From: Gammaproteobacteria bacterium
Lineage (GTDB): Bacteria > Pseudomonadota > Gammaproteobacteria > Xanthomonadales > Wenzhouxiangellaceae
Direction: 5' to 3'
NCBI GenBank assembly: GCA_003567685.1
Contig: PWYW01000029.1
Span: forward strand, 17,122 to 81,121
DNA length: 64,000 nt
The notes below the pieces were generated by a model, which was not told where the DNA came from, did no database searches, and was given only the letters and a program-made list of their open reading frames with translations. Made by a program: the position numbers and the translations under genes. Positions 27,361 through 36,184 of the stretch are shown in pieces; positions within the stretch are counted from its first letter, which is position 1, and every line of letters starts with the position of its first letter.

Positions 27361-27387
27361 AAAAAGCCCGGATCCGAGGATCCGGGC
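27361..27387 (-). terminator. Terminator of the phasin gene
   Basis: A perfect 10-bp stem, GCCCGGATCC (27366-27375) with GGATCCGGGC (27378-27387), and a 2-base formal loop. On the minus strand it is followed by six or more T. It lies just after the TetR stop and about 73 bases beyond the phasin stop. On the + strand there is no T-run, but the hairpin may still slow transcription from tetR. Confidence 0.8.
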
Positions 27388-27460
27388 CAAAGTCGCAGTC
27401 TCGCAAGGGCCGAGGGAGCCCAGACTGCTTCGGGGTAGACCATGAAGTCTGAAATCGTGC

Positions 27461-28030
27461 TTAGTCGGCCTTCGTAGCCGGCGCCGGCTTGGCGGCAACC
27501 TTCTTGGCTGGAGCAGGCTTGGCGTCCTGCTTCTTGGCCAGCTCGGAAACACGCTTGTTAAGCTCGGCGACGCGCTTGCTGAGTTCGTTGATCTCGTCAG
27601 AGGTCGGCACGCCCAAGCGAGACAGAGCGCGGGCAACGCGCTGCTCGAATACTTTCTCGAGCTTGTCCCAGTTGGACTGGGCGCTTTCGCGAACTTTCTC
27701 GACGCGACTCTCGACATCGCCACGGACACCACCAACAGTGTCGCTGGCCAGCTTGCGGCCCTTGTTCTCGAGCTTGCTGCCTTCCTTGACCAGGCGCTCG
27801 AAGAGCTTGTTCGATTCACCGATCACCTTGCGGCTGGTTTCGTCGATGGCCTTGCCACCCTGCTTGAAAATCTTGCCGCCCTCTTCCTGGGCCATGGCAA
27901 AGGCACCGAGGCCAGCCAGCCAGATTTCGTGGGCGTAATCCTGAGCCTGGTTGATGCTCTTCTTGCTGGACGCGGTTTTGGCGGTCACTTTCTTCTTCGC
28001 GACTTTTTTCTTGGCGGTCTTCTTGCTCAT
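27461..28030 (-). CDS. Phasin-family granule-associated protein (PhaF/PhaI-like)
   Basis: A 189-residue protein. A Lys/Ala-rich N-terminus (SKKTAKKKVAKKKVTAK) precedes an amphipathic helical phasin domain (AQDYAHEIWLAGLGAFAMAQEEGGKIFKQ). Next come a long coiled coil with heptad Leu/Val (about residues 125-165) and a C-terminal Lys/Ala/Pro tail. Phasins coat polyhydroxyalkanoate or neutral-lipid granules; the basic tails recall PhaF, which also binds DNA. No PHA synthase is in the window, and the neighbours make wax ester, so coating of wax or triacylglycerol bodies is possible. GGAG lies 6 bases before the ATG. Confidence 0.82.
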   Translation of the reverse strand: MSKKTAKKKVAKKKVTAKTASSKKSINQAQDYAHEIWLAGLGAFAMAQEEGGKIFKQGGKAIDETSRKVIGESNKLFERLVKEGSKLENKGRKLASDTVGGVRGDVESRVEKVRESAQSNWDKLEKVFEQRVARALSRLGVPTSDEINELSKRVAELNKRVSELAKKQDAKPAPAKKVAAKPAPATKAD

Positions 28031-28122
28031 GTCGAACTCCTTGCCACTCGGCAATCTGAATGGGGCTGCCATCTGCAGCATTGAGGTTTAAGATATCGAC
28101 AGGATCTAGAGCAATCACACTA

Positions 28123-28965
28123 ATGACAAAAATATCCGACTGGCAGTCTTTCCCGCACCCTTCAGAGGCCTTTCAATTCCCTGGGGAGGCACTTCATGCA
28201 GCTTGGCCGGAGCTTCATCGCGGCGATTGCGAGCCTTTTCCCGATCGCGATCGAGTGGTGGCGTTGCAACCGGATAATTCGGATCCGGAGGCCACCGCTC
28301 AAATGCTTCAGGATGCCTGGCGGTCTTTTCACGCCGGCAATTTTGCCCAAGCCGTCGAATTTGGCCTTAAAGCCGGTGACTGTGGTTTTTCGGTGGCCAA
28401 CAAAGCCTGTGGCATCTATGCCGATTACCTGGAAGACGATGACGATAGGAAAATCGCGATTTATCAGGACGGTATCGCTCGAGCCGAAGCAGCGATCAGG
28501 CAATTCCCCGAGGACCCGAATGCGCATTACTTTCATGCCTTCCTGCTGGGTCGCTACAGCCAGTGCATCTCGATCACGCAGGCACTGGCACAAGGCGTCG
28601 GCGGCAAGATCAAAGCCTCATTGACCCATGCTCTGGAACTGGAGCCCAATCACGCCGAGGCCCACACGGCCCTTGGCCTCTATCATGCGGAAATCATCGA
28701 CAAGGTGGGAAAGCTGGTTGGTTCCATGACCTACGGTGCCAGCGCCGACAAGGCCATGACTCACTTCAAAAAAGCCCTGGAATTGACGCCTTCAGCACCA
28801 ATAGCCCACCTGGAATACGGCAACGGTCTCTACCTGTTGTTCGGCGACAAGCGTCTGGATGAATCAAACCAGGCGTATGCCGATGCAGCGGCATTTGACC
28901 CTCATGATGCAATGCAGGCGCTGGATATCGAGTACGCTCGTTCCTCGCTGGATTACGAGAACTGA
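28123..28965 (+). CDS. TPR-repeat protein of unknown function
   Basis: Function not recognised. The 280-residue soluble protein contains TPR-like helical repeats between about residues 75 and 270, for example AWRSFHAGNFAQAVEFGLKAG, EAAIRQFPEDPNAHYFHAFLLGRYSQ and HFKKALELTPSAPIAHLEYGNGLYLL. No signal peptide is seen. The pattern recalls proteins annotated as tetratricopeptide or regulator-of-microtubule-like in lipid-storing proteobacteria. It is divergent from the phasin gene over 92 bases and so may share its control. Confidence 0.7.
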   Translation: MTKISDWQSFPHPSEAFQFPGEALHAAWPELHRGDCEPFPDRDRVVALQPDNSDPEATAQMLQDAWRSFHAGNFAQAVEFGLKAGDCGFSVANKACGIYADYLEDDDDRKIAIYQDGIARAEAAIRQFPEDPNAHYFHAFLLGRYSQCISITQALAQGVGGKIKASLTHALELEPNHAEAHTALGLYHAEIIDKVGKLVGSMTYGASADKAMTHFKKALELTPSAPIAHLEYGNGLYLLFGDKRLDESNQAYADAAAFDPHDAMQALDIEYARSSLDYEN

Positions 28966-29002
28966 CCCGCCGGCATCCGGCGCCAGTAGGCTATGGAGCG
29001 CG

Positions 29003-30481
29003 TCAGCCCTCGTCTTCGCCGTCGATCCACTCGTGCAGGGTTTCGGCGAGGTCGGGGCTGACCCACCCTTCCTGCGGGCCAATCAGCAGGGTCAGGTGAA
29101 GCAGGTTGGCAAATTCGGTCTTGAAGTGCTCCATGACGGCATCCGGGTCGGGCACTCGCTTGTTATCCGTTATCAGGCCACAGAAAACCTGGCCGCGGTA
29201 ACTGATAATGCTTATCCCCATGCCAATGGAACCGGACTGCGGCACCCAGAACATCATCTCCCTGATCGGTGCCCCGGCAAGATAAAGCGTATTTTGCGGC
29301 CCGGGCACGTTGGTCAGCACGGTGCTGGCCTTGCGGCTGAACAGCTCCAGTGCTGGTTTCTGCAACGCCGTCGGCCCCATGCCCAAGGGCGCCAGAAGCC
29401 CCAGCGACATCACCGCCTGCTTGGAATGTTTCAGCTGGTGCATGAACTCCGCAACCTGGTACAAGCGCCCAAGCGGGTTCGATTCGGCAATGGGTAAATC
29501 CAGAAACACCAGACCGAAATGATTACCCAGATCACGCGCGTGCTCCAGCGGCCGCAGGTTAACCGGCACCGTCGCCCGCATGGTCAACTGTGAAGGATCG
29601 TCACCTTGCGCAACCAGGTACCGATGCAGCGCGCCAGTCATGACGGCAATCAAGACATCATTGACCGTACAGCCCAACGCCTTGCCTATCGCCTTGACTT
29701 CCTCCAGCGATACCGGCTCGGCCCAGGCCACGTTCTTGCGAACGCCAATTTCACCTTTGAAGCGCGAGGGCGGATCGTCGTTCAAAAGCAGCGCATTGGC
29801 CAGCTCGGAAACGATTTCGCCCGCGCCAGCCGCATAATCGGTCGCGAGATGAGGCTCGCGAACCAGATGAACCACCTCATCAATTACCTTCTGACTCAAA
29901 TGGGACACGGCATCCACGCCCTCTCGGGCCGGCGCCATCAAGCGCTTGAAGATGTTGGATTCGGCGGCCCGTTTGCGCTTCCACTCTTCCTGCACAACCG
30001 GCCGGTTGGAGTCTTCGGGTGTTTGCTCGGTCAGCGACAGCATTACCTGTACCAGCGCAATGCCGTCGGCATAACAATGGTGGATACGGGAAATAATGAC
30101 CGGCCCGCCCTGATAATTCTCGACAAGGTGGAATTGCCACAAGGGTTTGGTCTTGTCGAGCGGGGTTGAAGCAAGTTCCGAAACCAGCTGCTCCAGCTCG
30201 GCCTTGCCGGCATCACCTGGCAAGGCGGTTCGACGCACGTGGCAGGAGAGCTCGAACTCTTCGTCCTCTTCCCACCAGCAGCCACGCACGTGATCCACGG
30301 CTTTTTGCCGGAATCTTGGAAACGCCATGAAACGATTGCTGATGACCGCCTTGAAATGCTCGAAGTCAATCGAATCTTCGAGGACGATCACGCCGGTGAT
30401 CATCATCAGATTGGTCGGGCTTTCCATTCTCAGCCAGGCGGTATCAACCTTGGCTATGGGTTCTCGACGCGCTGTAGACAA
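29003..30481 (-). CDS. Wax ester synthase / diacylglycerol acyltransferase (WS/DGAT)
   Basis: A 492-residue bifunctional acyltransferase that joins acyl-CoA to fatty alcohol (wax ester) or diacylglycerol (triacylglycerol). The catalytic HHxxxDG motif is HHCYADG at residues 134-140. Family markers VDTAWLRMESPTNLMMI, PLWQFHLVENY, NDVLIAVMTGAL and the late TNVPGPQ segment are present. It is the terminal enzyme of the storage-lipid pathway whose alcohol would come from the FAR at 24316-26307. No signal peptide; WS/DGATs act at the inner face of the membrane and on lipid bodies. Confidence 0.94.
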   Translation of the reverse strand: MSTARREPIAKVDTAWLRMESPTNLMMITGVIVLEDSIDFEHFKAVISNRFMAFPRFRQKAVDHVRGCWWEEDEEFELSCHVRRTALPGDAGKAELEQLVSELASTPLDKTKPLWQFHLVENYQGGPVIISRIHHCYADGIALVQVMLSLTEQTPEDSNRPVVQEEWKRKRAAESNIFKRLMAPAREGVDAVSHLSQKVIDEVVHLVREPHLATDYAAGAGEIVSELANALLLNDDPPSRFKGEIGVRKNVAWAEPVSLEEVKAIGKALGCTVNDVLIAVMTGALHRYLVAQGDDPSQLTMRATVPVNLRPLEHARDLGNHFGLVFLDLPIAESNPLGRLYQVAEFMHQLKHSKQAVMSLGLLAPLGMGPTALQKPALELFSRKASTVLTNVPGPQNTLYLAGAPIREMMFWVPQSGSIGMGISIISYRGQVFCGLITDNKRVPDPDAVMEHFKTEFANLLHLTLLIGPQEGWVSPDLAETLHEWIDGEDEG

Positions 30482-30564
30482 GACGCTCTCTCTTTATGTC
30501 AGCCCCGTAAGGCGGTGAAGATTCAGAAGGTGCCTCATGATTCTTTCACGCAGCCTGATCAGGG

Positions 30565-31023
30565 TCAATGAATCTGGCGAGCTTCGGCCGCAGGCTTGGC
30601 GGGCTGTCGCTCGGCCAGATCGTAGGGAAGCTTGACCTGGTCAAGCCCGAATTGCTTGAGTACCGGCTGCAGCAAATGATGAATGAGTGGGTAGAGCTGT
30701 CGGGTCAGCGAGGCATGGTTACGCGTAAATACCTCGATCGTGACCGGATCACCACGATATTGCCGATAGACCGCCTGAAGCACCAACTCGATGGTGAACA
30801 GGGGTTCGATGGAAGCGTCTCCCTCTCGCCGCCCCTGGCAGAGCAGCCGCGCAGTAACCTGAAACTGATTGACGTCGCCGTCCGCGGCGATCGCCCTGGG
30901 CGTCAGCTTGAGTTCGACCTTGGCGGTGAATTTCTGCTCGGCCGGGACAATCTCCTTGAGATCGGCGTTCAAGCGAGTGAGCTGGGTGTGCGCCAGGACG
31001 AATTGATCCAGCAGATTGCTCAT
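30565..31023 (-). CDS. Small SecB-like protein
   Basis: Not firmly recognised. The 152 residues consist of alternating beta stretches (KVELKLTPRAIAA, VNQFQVTARLLCQGR, LFTIELVLQAVYRQY) followed by helices ending in a Pro-rich stretch (LIHHLLQPVLKQFGLDQVKLPYDL). The strand-then-helix order and the RxxxPxxxxxLxxxGxxxxxLP arrangement recall SecB-fold chaperones, though canonical SecB residues are not all there. It lies upstream of the WS/DGAT gene on the same strand, separated by 83 bases. Confidence 0.5.
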   Translation of the reverse strand: MSNLLDQFVLAHTQLTRLNADLKEIVPAEQKFTAKVELKLTPRAIAADGDVNQFQVTARLLCQGRREGDASIEPLFTIELVLQAVYRQYRGDPVTIEVFTRNHASLTRQLYPLIHHLLQPVLKQFGLDQVKLPYDLAERQPAKPAAEARQIH

Positions 31024-31092
31024 GGTTTTGGTGGGTTGATCCCGTGTTCGATTGACGCCCTATTCTGTCACAGCTTCAACGTCTAGACGACT

Positions 31093-31115
31093 GAGCCCGG
31101 GCAGTGCCCGGGCTC
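31093..31115. terminator. GC-rich hairpin between convergent/adjacent transcripts
   Basis: GAGCCCGGGC (31093-31102) pairs with GCCCGGGCTC (31106-31115) over a 3-base loop. It lies 25 bases beyond the acylase stop on the minus strand. Only a weak T-run exists on the + side, so it is an uncertain terminator. Confidence 0.45.
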
Positions 31116-31139
31116 GTCATTTTGATCAGCCTGTTCAGC

Positions 31140-34025
31140 TTACTGCGGGCTGAACGTTCTCACCTGGGCCGCCGAGCCTTGAGCGTCGGCTTCGCCAATA
31201 TTCAACGGCAAGTAGTCGTTGACCAGCCAGCGACGCAGCTGGTTGGTGTAGAACGGACTGAGGAACACGCCGCTGCGACCACCGGGGATGATTTCCTCGG
31301 CCTGTGGACCGCTCGGGCGCAACTCTGCCACCCCGCGGCGCGCCGCACCACTGCTGAACATGAAACTGTTCAGGCCAGAGGCACGCGAACTGTGACTGGA
31401 GGCATCCACCACCTCGAAGCCACCGGCCCGGGCGATGCCCGGCAGGCTGTCACCCACGTCAGCGAAGCCACCGGCAGGCGGCACATTGAACGGTGCCGTA
31501 TTCAGGGGATGGTCAAATACCACCCGATGGAGCTTGCCCCAGCGGTAGTCGTTCTGATCAGAGGAATTGGCAAAAGCCGGCGCAAACTCATCCGAGGCGA
31601 GACGATCCAGCGCCGACTGCAGGGAGGCCAGAAGAATCGTATCGCGGGCACTGGCAGGGTCGGGCGCGTCGGGCACGTTGAAATAGGTCAGACCAGATGC
31701 CGCCTGTCCCTGGGTCATCGGGAACAGGCGAAGCTGGTTGACCAGCGCGCGCCAGGCAGTCTTGGCGCCGGGCAGTTCATCGCCCAGACCTACGGCGCTC
31801 AGCGTGGCATCGATGGTGTTGGCAACCACCTGTCCCCGCCAGACGCTGTAAATGGTGGCGGCAATGCTGGCGGCTACCTGGTCATCGCTGGGCACGCTGT
31901 TGCCGGTGGGGTCACCACCCGGATCGAAACCACCCGCCACGCCGGTCGGCGTCGAGAAGTCCCAGTCGGCCATGCGACCGATTGCCTCGACGATGCGCGG
32001 GTCGTCGGCCAGTGCGGCCAGACCCGGCCAGGCCTCTTCGTCCGTGGCATTGGCGAAGGCCTGTAACAGGAAAGGCAGCAGAAGCTCGGCATCCAGCATC
32101 TGGTTGTTGGCCTGCAGCGCTTTCATGTCGTTGATGGTGACGTTGCCACGAGCGACCAGGTCCTGCAGCTCGCGGTCGATACGGCCCATGCGCAGATCGC
32201 TGTAGCCCGCACTCAGGTAGTAGATGCCGTTGCCGCCAGGACGAAGCTGGCTGAGCGGATTGCCATCCAGTGAGGTGCCAATCGGATCGTTATTGCCATT
32301 AGCCAGGTAGCCCCAGGGAGGATTGATGACCTGCGGCATTTCTTCGCGAGGAATCAGCGCATACGGCGTGGCCTGGCCGGGTTGCGGGTTCGGGTCAAGC
32401 AGCCACTCATGGTTCAGCGCCCCGCTGCCGTCACGGATCAACCAGGGCGGGATGCCGCCGTCCGGGGCCAAATCATTCTGGAGGTCGGCACGCAGCGGCA
32501 TCTCGCCGCCGATGAAATAAGCGATATTCCCCTCGATATCCGCGTAGAGGAAATTCTGCGAGCCAAAGGCGAAATCGCGCAGGCCGCGTTCGAAGTCTTC
32601 CATGCTCCGGGAGCGGGCCCAGGCGCGAAATGCCGACAGTTCGAAGGTCGGGCCCCAGCCGGTGTACTGAACGGTCAACGCCGAGTCATCAAGCAGCTGC
32701 AAGATCGGGCCATTGTTGCGGCGCGGAACGATAAACGTAATAGCGCCCGCGTCATAACCGACGTTGGCGGGCGAAACATCATCCGCCACGCCGGAACCGG
32801 GCTGGTTAAGGAAGTAACTCTGGAAGGCGTAAAGTACCGGCTCTGGCTGCCCGTCGTGAACGGTGTGCGTAGGCAATCCATACACGTTGGTCAGAATCTG
32901 GTCCTGGAAAACATCGGTCACGTCCATTCGGTTGACTGTCGACCCCCAGCAAAAAAAGTCGGTACACGCCTGCGCGTTGACCGGGGCGCCGGGGAAGACC
33001 ACACCGCTGACGGTAATGCCCTCATCGCGCACCACCAGGTTCTCGCTCATGAAGATCGGCGGCATGGTCAGACCGAGGTGCGGATCGTTGGCAAACAGCG
33101 GGAAACCCGAGGCGGTGTGATCACCACTGACTGCCCACCAGTTTGAACCGATGTCGAGGCCCTCATTGAGGAAAATCAGTCCGTCCACCGCCTCGCGGTA
33201 GCTGCGAGCCATTTCGACCAGTCTGCCGTCCACCCGCGGCATGGCGTCAACGCTGGCGATATCCTGGTCAAGCGCCTGTGCGCTTACAGTCTGGTCACCG
33301 ACGCCGCTTGTGCTGGCAGCACTGACTGACCGCTCATCCCCGGCCGCGCCAGGTACCACGATACCGATGCGGTTGAAGAAATCCGGAATGCTGACCCGAC
33401 CATCAACCGGGATGGTCAGGTTGAGATCCTGCAGGAAAAGCGCCGTGCCGTCGAACCCGACGGCATCGCCCACTGCCTGATAGGTTCCGATTCGAACCGT
33501 ATTGTCGATCGCCGAAAGACTCTGATCAAACGACAGCTGGAAAGCCAGCAGTTTGCCAATGACCAACGAATCCACCTCGCTCCAGGGCTCGGCCGCCGTC
33601 AATTCCAGGGCGCCATACTCCGGCGGTAGCGGATTACTGGCCAGGTAGTGATTGACGCCATCGGCATAGGCTTTCAGCCAGGCGCGCTCAGTCGGGTCCA
33701 GCGCGGTAAAGGTAGCCCAGGCAGCACGTCTCAGCCCCAGCGTGCGCAGCTGAATATCATTGGCCAACGCCGGCTCACCGACCAGTTCGCCGAGCGTGCC
33801 ACTGGCTACCCGGCGCAGGAAGTCCATCTGGAAAAGACGGTCGGAAGCATGCAGGTAGCCCTGCACGAAGGTCACGTCGCGCTCGGTTTCGCCGACGATA
33901 GTTGGAATGCCGTTGGCATCGATGAAAACATTAACGTTATTGGCAATGCGCGGGACCGGTGTGGTCTGCGCACCAACAACGCCGGCCAGCAACAGGCTGG
34001 CAGCGGTGACTAGCAACTTCTTCAT
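31140..34025 (-). CDS. Penicillin-acylase-family (S45) amidohydrolase, secreted
   Basis: A 961-residue Ntn-hydrolase precursor. It has a signal peptide (MKKLLVTAASLLLAGVVGAQ), an alpha chain beginning near the HGIPTI-like stretch DANGIPTIVGETERDV, a spacer, and the beta-chain nucleophile Ser294 in DIGSNWWAVSG, where autocleavage exposes the Ser. Further family signatures are FANDPHLGLTMPPIF and WGSTVNRMDVTDVF. Substrates in this family include penicillins and acyl-homoserine lactones; the true substrate here is not deducible. It is exported, probably to the periplasm. Confidence 0.88.
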   Translation of the reverse strand: MKKLLVTAASLLLAGVVGAQTTPVPRIANNVNVFIDANGIPTIVGETERDVTFVQGYLHASDRLFQMDFLRRVASGTLGELVGEPALANDIQLRTLGLRRAAWATFTALDPTERAWLKAYADGVNHYLASNPLPPEYGALELTAAEPWSEVDSLVIGKLLAFQLSFDQSLSAIDNTVRIGTYQAVGDAVGFDGTALFLQDLNLTIPVDGRVSIPDFFNRIGIVVPGAAGDERSVSAASTSGVGDQTVSAQALDQDIASVDAMPRVDGRLVEMARSYREAVDGLIFLNEGLDIGSNWWAVSGDHTASGFPLFANDPHLGLTMPPIFMSENLVVRDEGITVSGVVFPGAPVNAQACTDFFCWGSTVNRMDVTDVFQDQILTNVYGLPTHTVHDGQPEPVLYAFQSYFLNQPGSGVADDVSPANVGYDAGAITFIVPRRNNGPILQLLDDSALTVQYTGWGPTFELSAFRAWARSRSMEDFERGLRDFAFGSQNFLYADIEGNIAYFIGGEMPLRADLQNDLAPDGGIPPWLIRDGSGALNHEWLLDPNPQPGQATPYALIPREEMPQVINPPWGYLANGNNDPIGTSLDGNPLSQLRPGGNGIYYLSAGYSDLRMGRIDRELQDLVARGNVTINDMKALQANNQMLDAELLLPFLLQAFANATDEEAWPGLAALADDPRIVEAIGRMADWDFSTPTGVAGGFDPGGDPTGNSVPSDDQVAASIAATIYSVWRGQVVANTIDATLSAVGLGDELPGAKTAWRALVNQLRLFPMTQGQAASGLTYFNVPDAPDPASARDTILLASLQSALDRLASDEFAPAFANSSDQNDYRWGKLHRVVFDHPLNTAPFNVPPAGGFADVGDSLPGIARAGGFEVVDASSHSSRASGLNSFMFSSGAARRGVAELRPSGPQAEEIIPGGRSGVFLSPFYTNQLRRWLVNDYLPLNIGEADAQGSAAQVRTFSPQ

Positions 34026-34096
34026 GGTTCTACCCCGTTTTTATTATCAGGTGAGTTGATTATTGCATACAGCCTCCCGGCCGCTCATCGGTAAAT

Positions 34097-34945
34097 TCAC
34101 AAGCGGGTACGGACATCCAGCAACTCCGGGAAAAAAGTCAGGTCCAGCGCACGCTTGAGAAAATCCACACCACTCGACCCTCCGGTTCCCCGCTTGAAGC
34201 CAATGATCCGCTCCACGGTTTTCAAGTGACGAAAGCGCCATAACTGGAAGGACTCCTCCACGTCGATCAGGCGCTCACACAAGGCATATTCGGTCCAGTG
34301 GCTGGCCGTATCCCGATAGATTTCCAGAAACACGTCAACCAGCTCCGGATTGCGCTGGTAAGGCTTGGTCCAGTCGCGCTCGATGCAAGCCTCAGGCACC
34401 GCATGACCGGCACGGGCAAGGTAGCGCAGGAACTCGTCATACAAGCTGGGCGCATTCAGCGCCTGCTCGAGCTGCTCGCGGGCACCGGGCTGATGGTCGA
34501 ACAGCGCGAGCATCCGGGCATGTTTGTTCCCCAGAAGGAACTCCACGAGGCGGTACTGAAACGACTGGAAGCCCGAAGCATCGCCGAATTGCCCCCGGAA
34601 AGCGGCATATTCGCTGGGCGTCAGGGTTTCCAGGACGGCCCACTGGTTGAAGAGCTGTTGTTGCACCAACTTGACGCGAGCAAGAATTTTCATGCAGGGG
34701 CCAGGGTCATCGGCAGCAAGCTGTCGGATCGCCGCTTGCAATTCGTGAATAACCAGCTTGAACCACAGCTCTGAGGTCTGATGCTGAATGATGAACAGCA
34801 ATTCGTCGTGATGTGGCGGCTGAGATAACGGCCATTGGGCCTCCAGGATCTGGTCCAGCGCCAGGTAGCCCGCATAGTCGAGACGACCGGACAGGTCAGT
34901 GCGAATGGAAGGTTCCAGCGGCCGTTGGTTGGACTCGGTAGTCAT
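34097..34945 (-). CDS. kynA: Tryptophan 2,3-dioxygenase
   Basis: KynA opens the indole ring of tryptophan to N-formylkynurenine using haem and O2. The 282 residues show [20 protein letters not shown] near residue 45, with the active-site His and substrate Arg/Phe region, and [24 protein letters not shown] near the C-terminus, with the proximal haem His and substrate-binding loop. No other kyn genes are in the window. Together with phhA it points to aromatic amino-acid catabolism. Confidence 0.94.
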   Translation of the reverse strand: MTTESNQRPLEPSIRTDLSGRLDYAGYLALDQILEAQWPLSQPPHHDELLFIIQHQTSELWFKLVIHELQAAIRQLAADDPGPCMKILARVKLVQQQLFNQWAVLETLTPSEYAAFRGQFGDASGFQSFQYRLVEFLLGNKHARMLALFDHQPGAREQLEQALNAPSLYDEFLRYLARAGHAVPEACIERDWTKPYQRNPELVDVFLEIYRDTASHWTEYALCERLIDVEESFQLWRFRHLKTVERIIGFKRGTGGSSGVDFLKRALDLTFFPELLDVRTRL

Positions 34946-34981
34946 GATGAATCGTGGGTATTGACGGGACAGCCACCGAGT

Positions 34982-35010
34982 TTAACGCGCGCCGGCGGGG
35001 CGCGTATAAT
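34982..35010 (+). promoter_or_regulatory. Sigma-70 promoter of the pyruvate dehydrogenase operon
   Basis: TTAACG (34982-34987), a 17-base spacer and a perfect TATAAT (35005-35010). The predicted start near 35017 gives a leader of about 67 bases before pdhA. Confidence 0.75.
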
Positions 35011-35083
35011 GGCGGGCTTCTCGCATCGGGTGCTGGCTACCCGGTGATCTGCAACCCCGGGAACCAACCGACGAGGTGAAACT

Positions 35084-36184
35084 ATGGCGCGAACTGTCGC
35101 CGCTTTCAAGGTGGATCATTTCCAGTTTCTGGGCTCTGACGGCAAACTGCTGGATGGACAGCAGGTGCCTGCTCTGGCCCGTGACTTCGAACGCTTGACG
35201 GAGCTTTACAAGCTGATGGTGCTGACCCGCACCTTCGACAAAAAAGCTGTTGCTCTGCAACGCACTGGCAAGCTTGGAACGTATGCGTCCTGTCTTGGCC
35301 ACGAGGCAGCGCACATCGCGATTGGCGCGTCAATGCAGGAAGAAGACTGCTTCGCACCGATGTACCGCGAGTATGGCGCGCAGTTCTGCCGCGGGGTCAA
35401 GATGTCGGACGTCTTGCTCTATTGGGGCGGCGATGAACGTGGCAATGACTTTTCCGGACCGAAGCACGACTTCGCCTGGTGCGTTCCCATTGCCACGCAG
35501 TGCCTGCATGCCGCCGGTGCGGCGATGGCCTATAAATTGCGCCAGGAGCCACGCGTCGCGGTTTCAGTTGTCGGCGATGGCGGTTCCTCGAAGGGCGACT
35601 TCCTCGAAGCAATCAACGCTGCCAGCGCCTGGAAACTGCCGTTGGTCCTGGTCATCGTGAACAATCAGTGGGCGATTTCCGTACCGCGGTCCAAGCAGAA
35701 CAATGCCGCCACGCTCGCCCAGAAAGGCATCGCCGGTGGACTGCCGAGCATCCAGGTCGACGGCAACGACCTGATTGCCTGCCTGTGGGCCATGGACAAG
35801 GCGGTCACTGCCGCTCGCCAAGGCAAGGGGGCCTTTGTGATCGAGATGATGACCTACCGTCTCAGCGATCACACGACGGCCGATGACGCCCGCCGCTACC
35901 GTCCGCAAGACGAAGTCGACGACGCCTGGGATCACGAACCGATCGCCCGCCTGCGTCGCTACCTGATTGACCAACAAGTCTGGGACGACGAACGCGAACA
36001 AACCCTGCTGGAAGAATCCGCCGAAACGGTCCAGCAGGCCGCCGATGAGTACCTGGACATCGTGGCCAACAAGCCACAGCCGGTCACGGCCATGTTCGAC
36101 TACATGTACGCCGAGCTGCCGCATGACCTGGCCGAGCAGCGCGCCTATGCCGAAGAATTCCCGGAAGACGGAGGGCATCACTGA
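35084..36184 (+). CDS. pdhA: Pyruvate dehydrogenase E1 component, alpha subunit
   Basis: A 366-residue thiamine-diphosphate enzyme subunit that decarboxylates pyruvate (or a branched 2-oxo acid). The ThDP motif GDGGSSKGDFLEAINAASAWKLPLVLVIVNNQ runs from about residue 166. The phosphorylation-loop region YRLSDHTTADDARRYR is also visible. GAGG lies 8 bases before the ATG. The first gene of an E1-alpha/E1-beta/E2 operon. Branched-chain 2-oxoacid dehydrogenase is the main alternative; no branched-chain catabolic neighbours were seen. Confidence 0.88.
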   Translation: MARTVAAFKVDHFQFLGSDGKLLDGQQVPALARDFERLTELYKLMVLTRTFDKKAVALQRTGKLGTYASCLGHEAAHIAIGASMQEEDCFAPMYREYGAQFCRGVKMSDVLLYWGGDERGNDFSGPKHDFAWCVPIATQCLHAAGAAMAYKLRQEPRVAVSVVGDGGSSKGDFLEAINAASAWKLPLVLVIVNNQWAISVPRSKQNNAATLAQKGIAGGLPSIQVDGNDLIACLWAMDKAVTAARQGKGAFVIEMMTYRLSDHTTADDARRYRPQDEVDDAWDHEPIARLRRYLIDQQVWDDEREQTLLEESAETVQQAADEYLDIVANKPQPVTAMFDYMYAELPHDLAEQRAYAEEFPEDGGHH

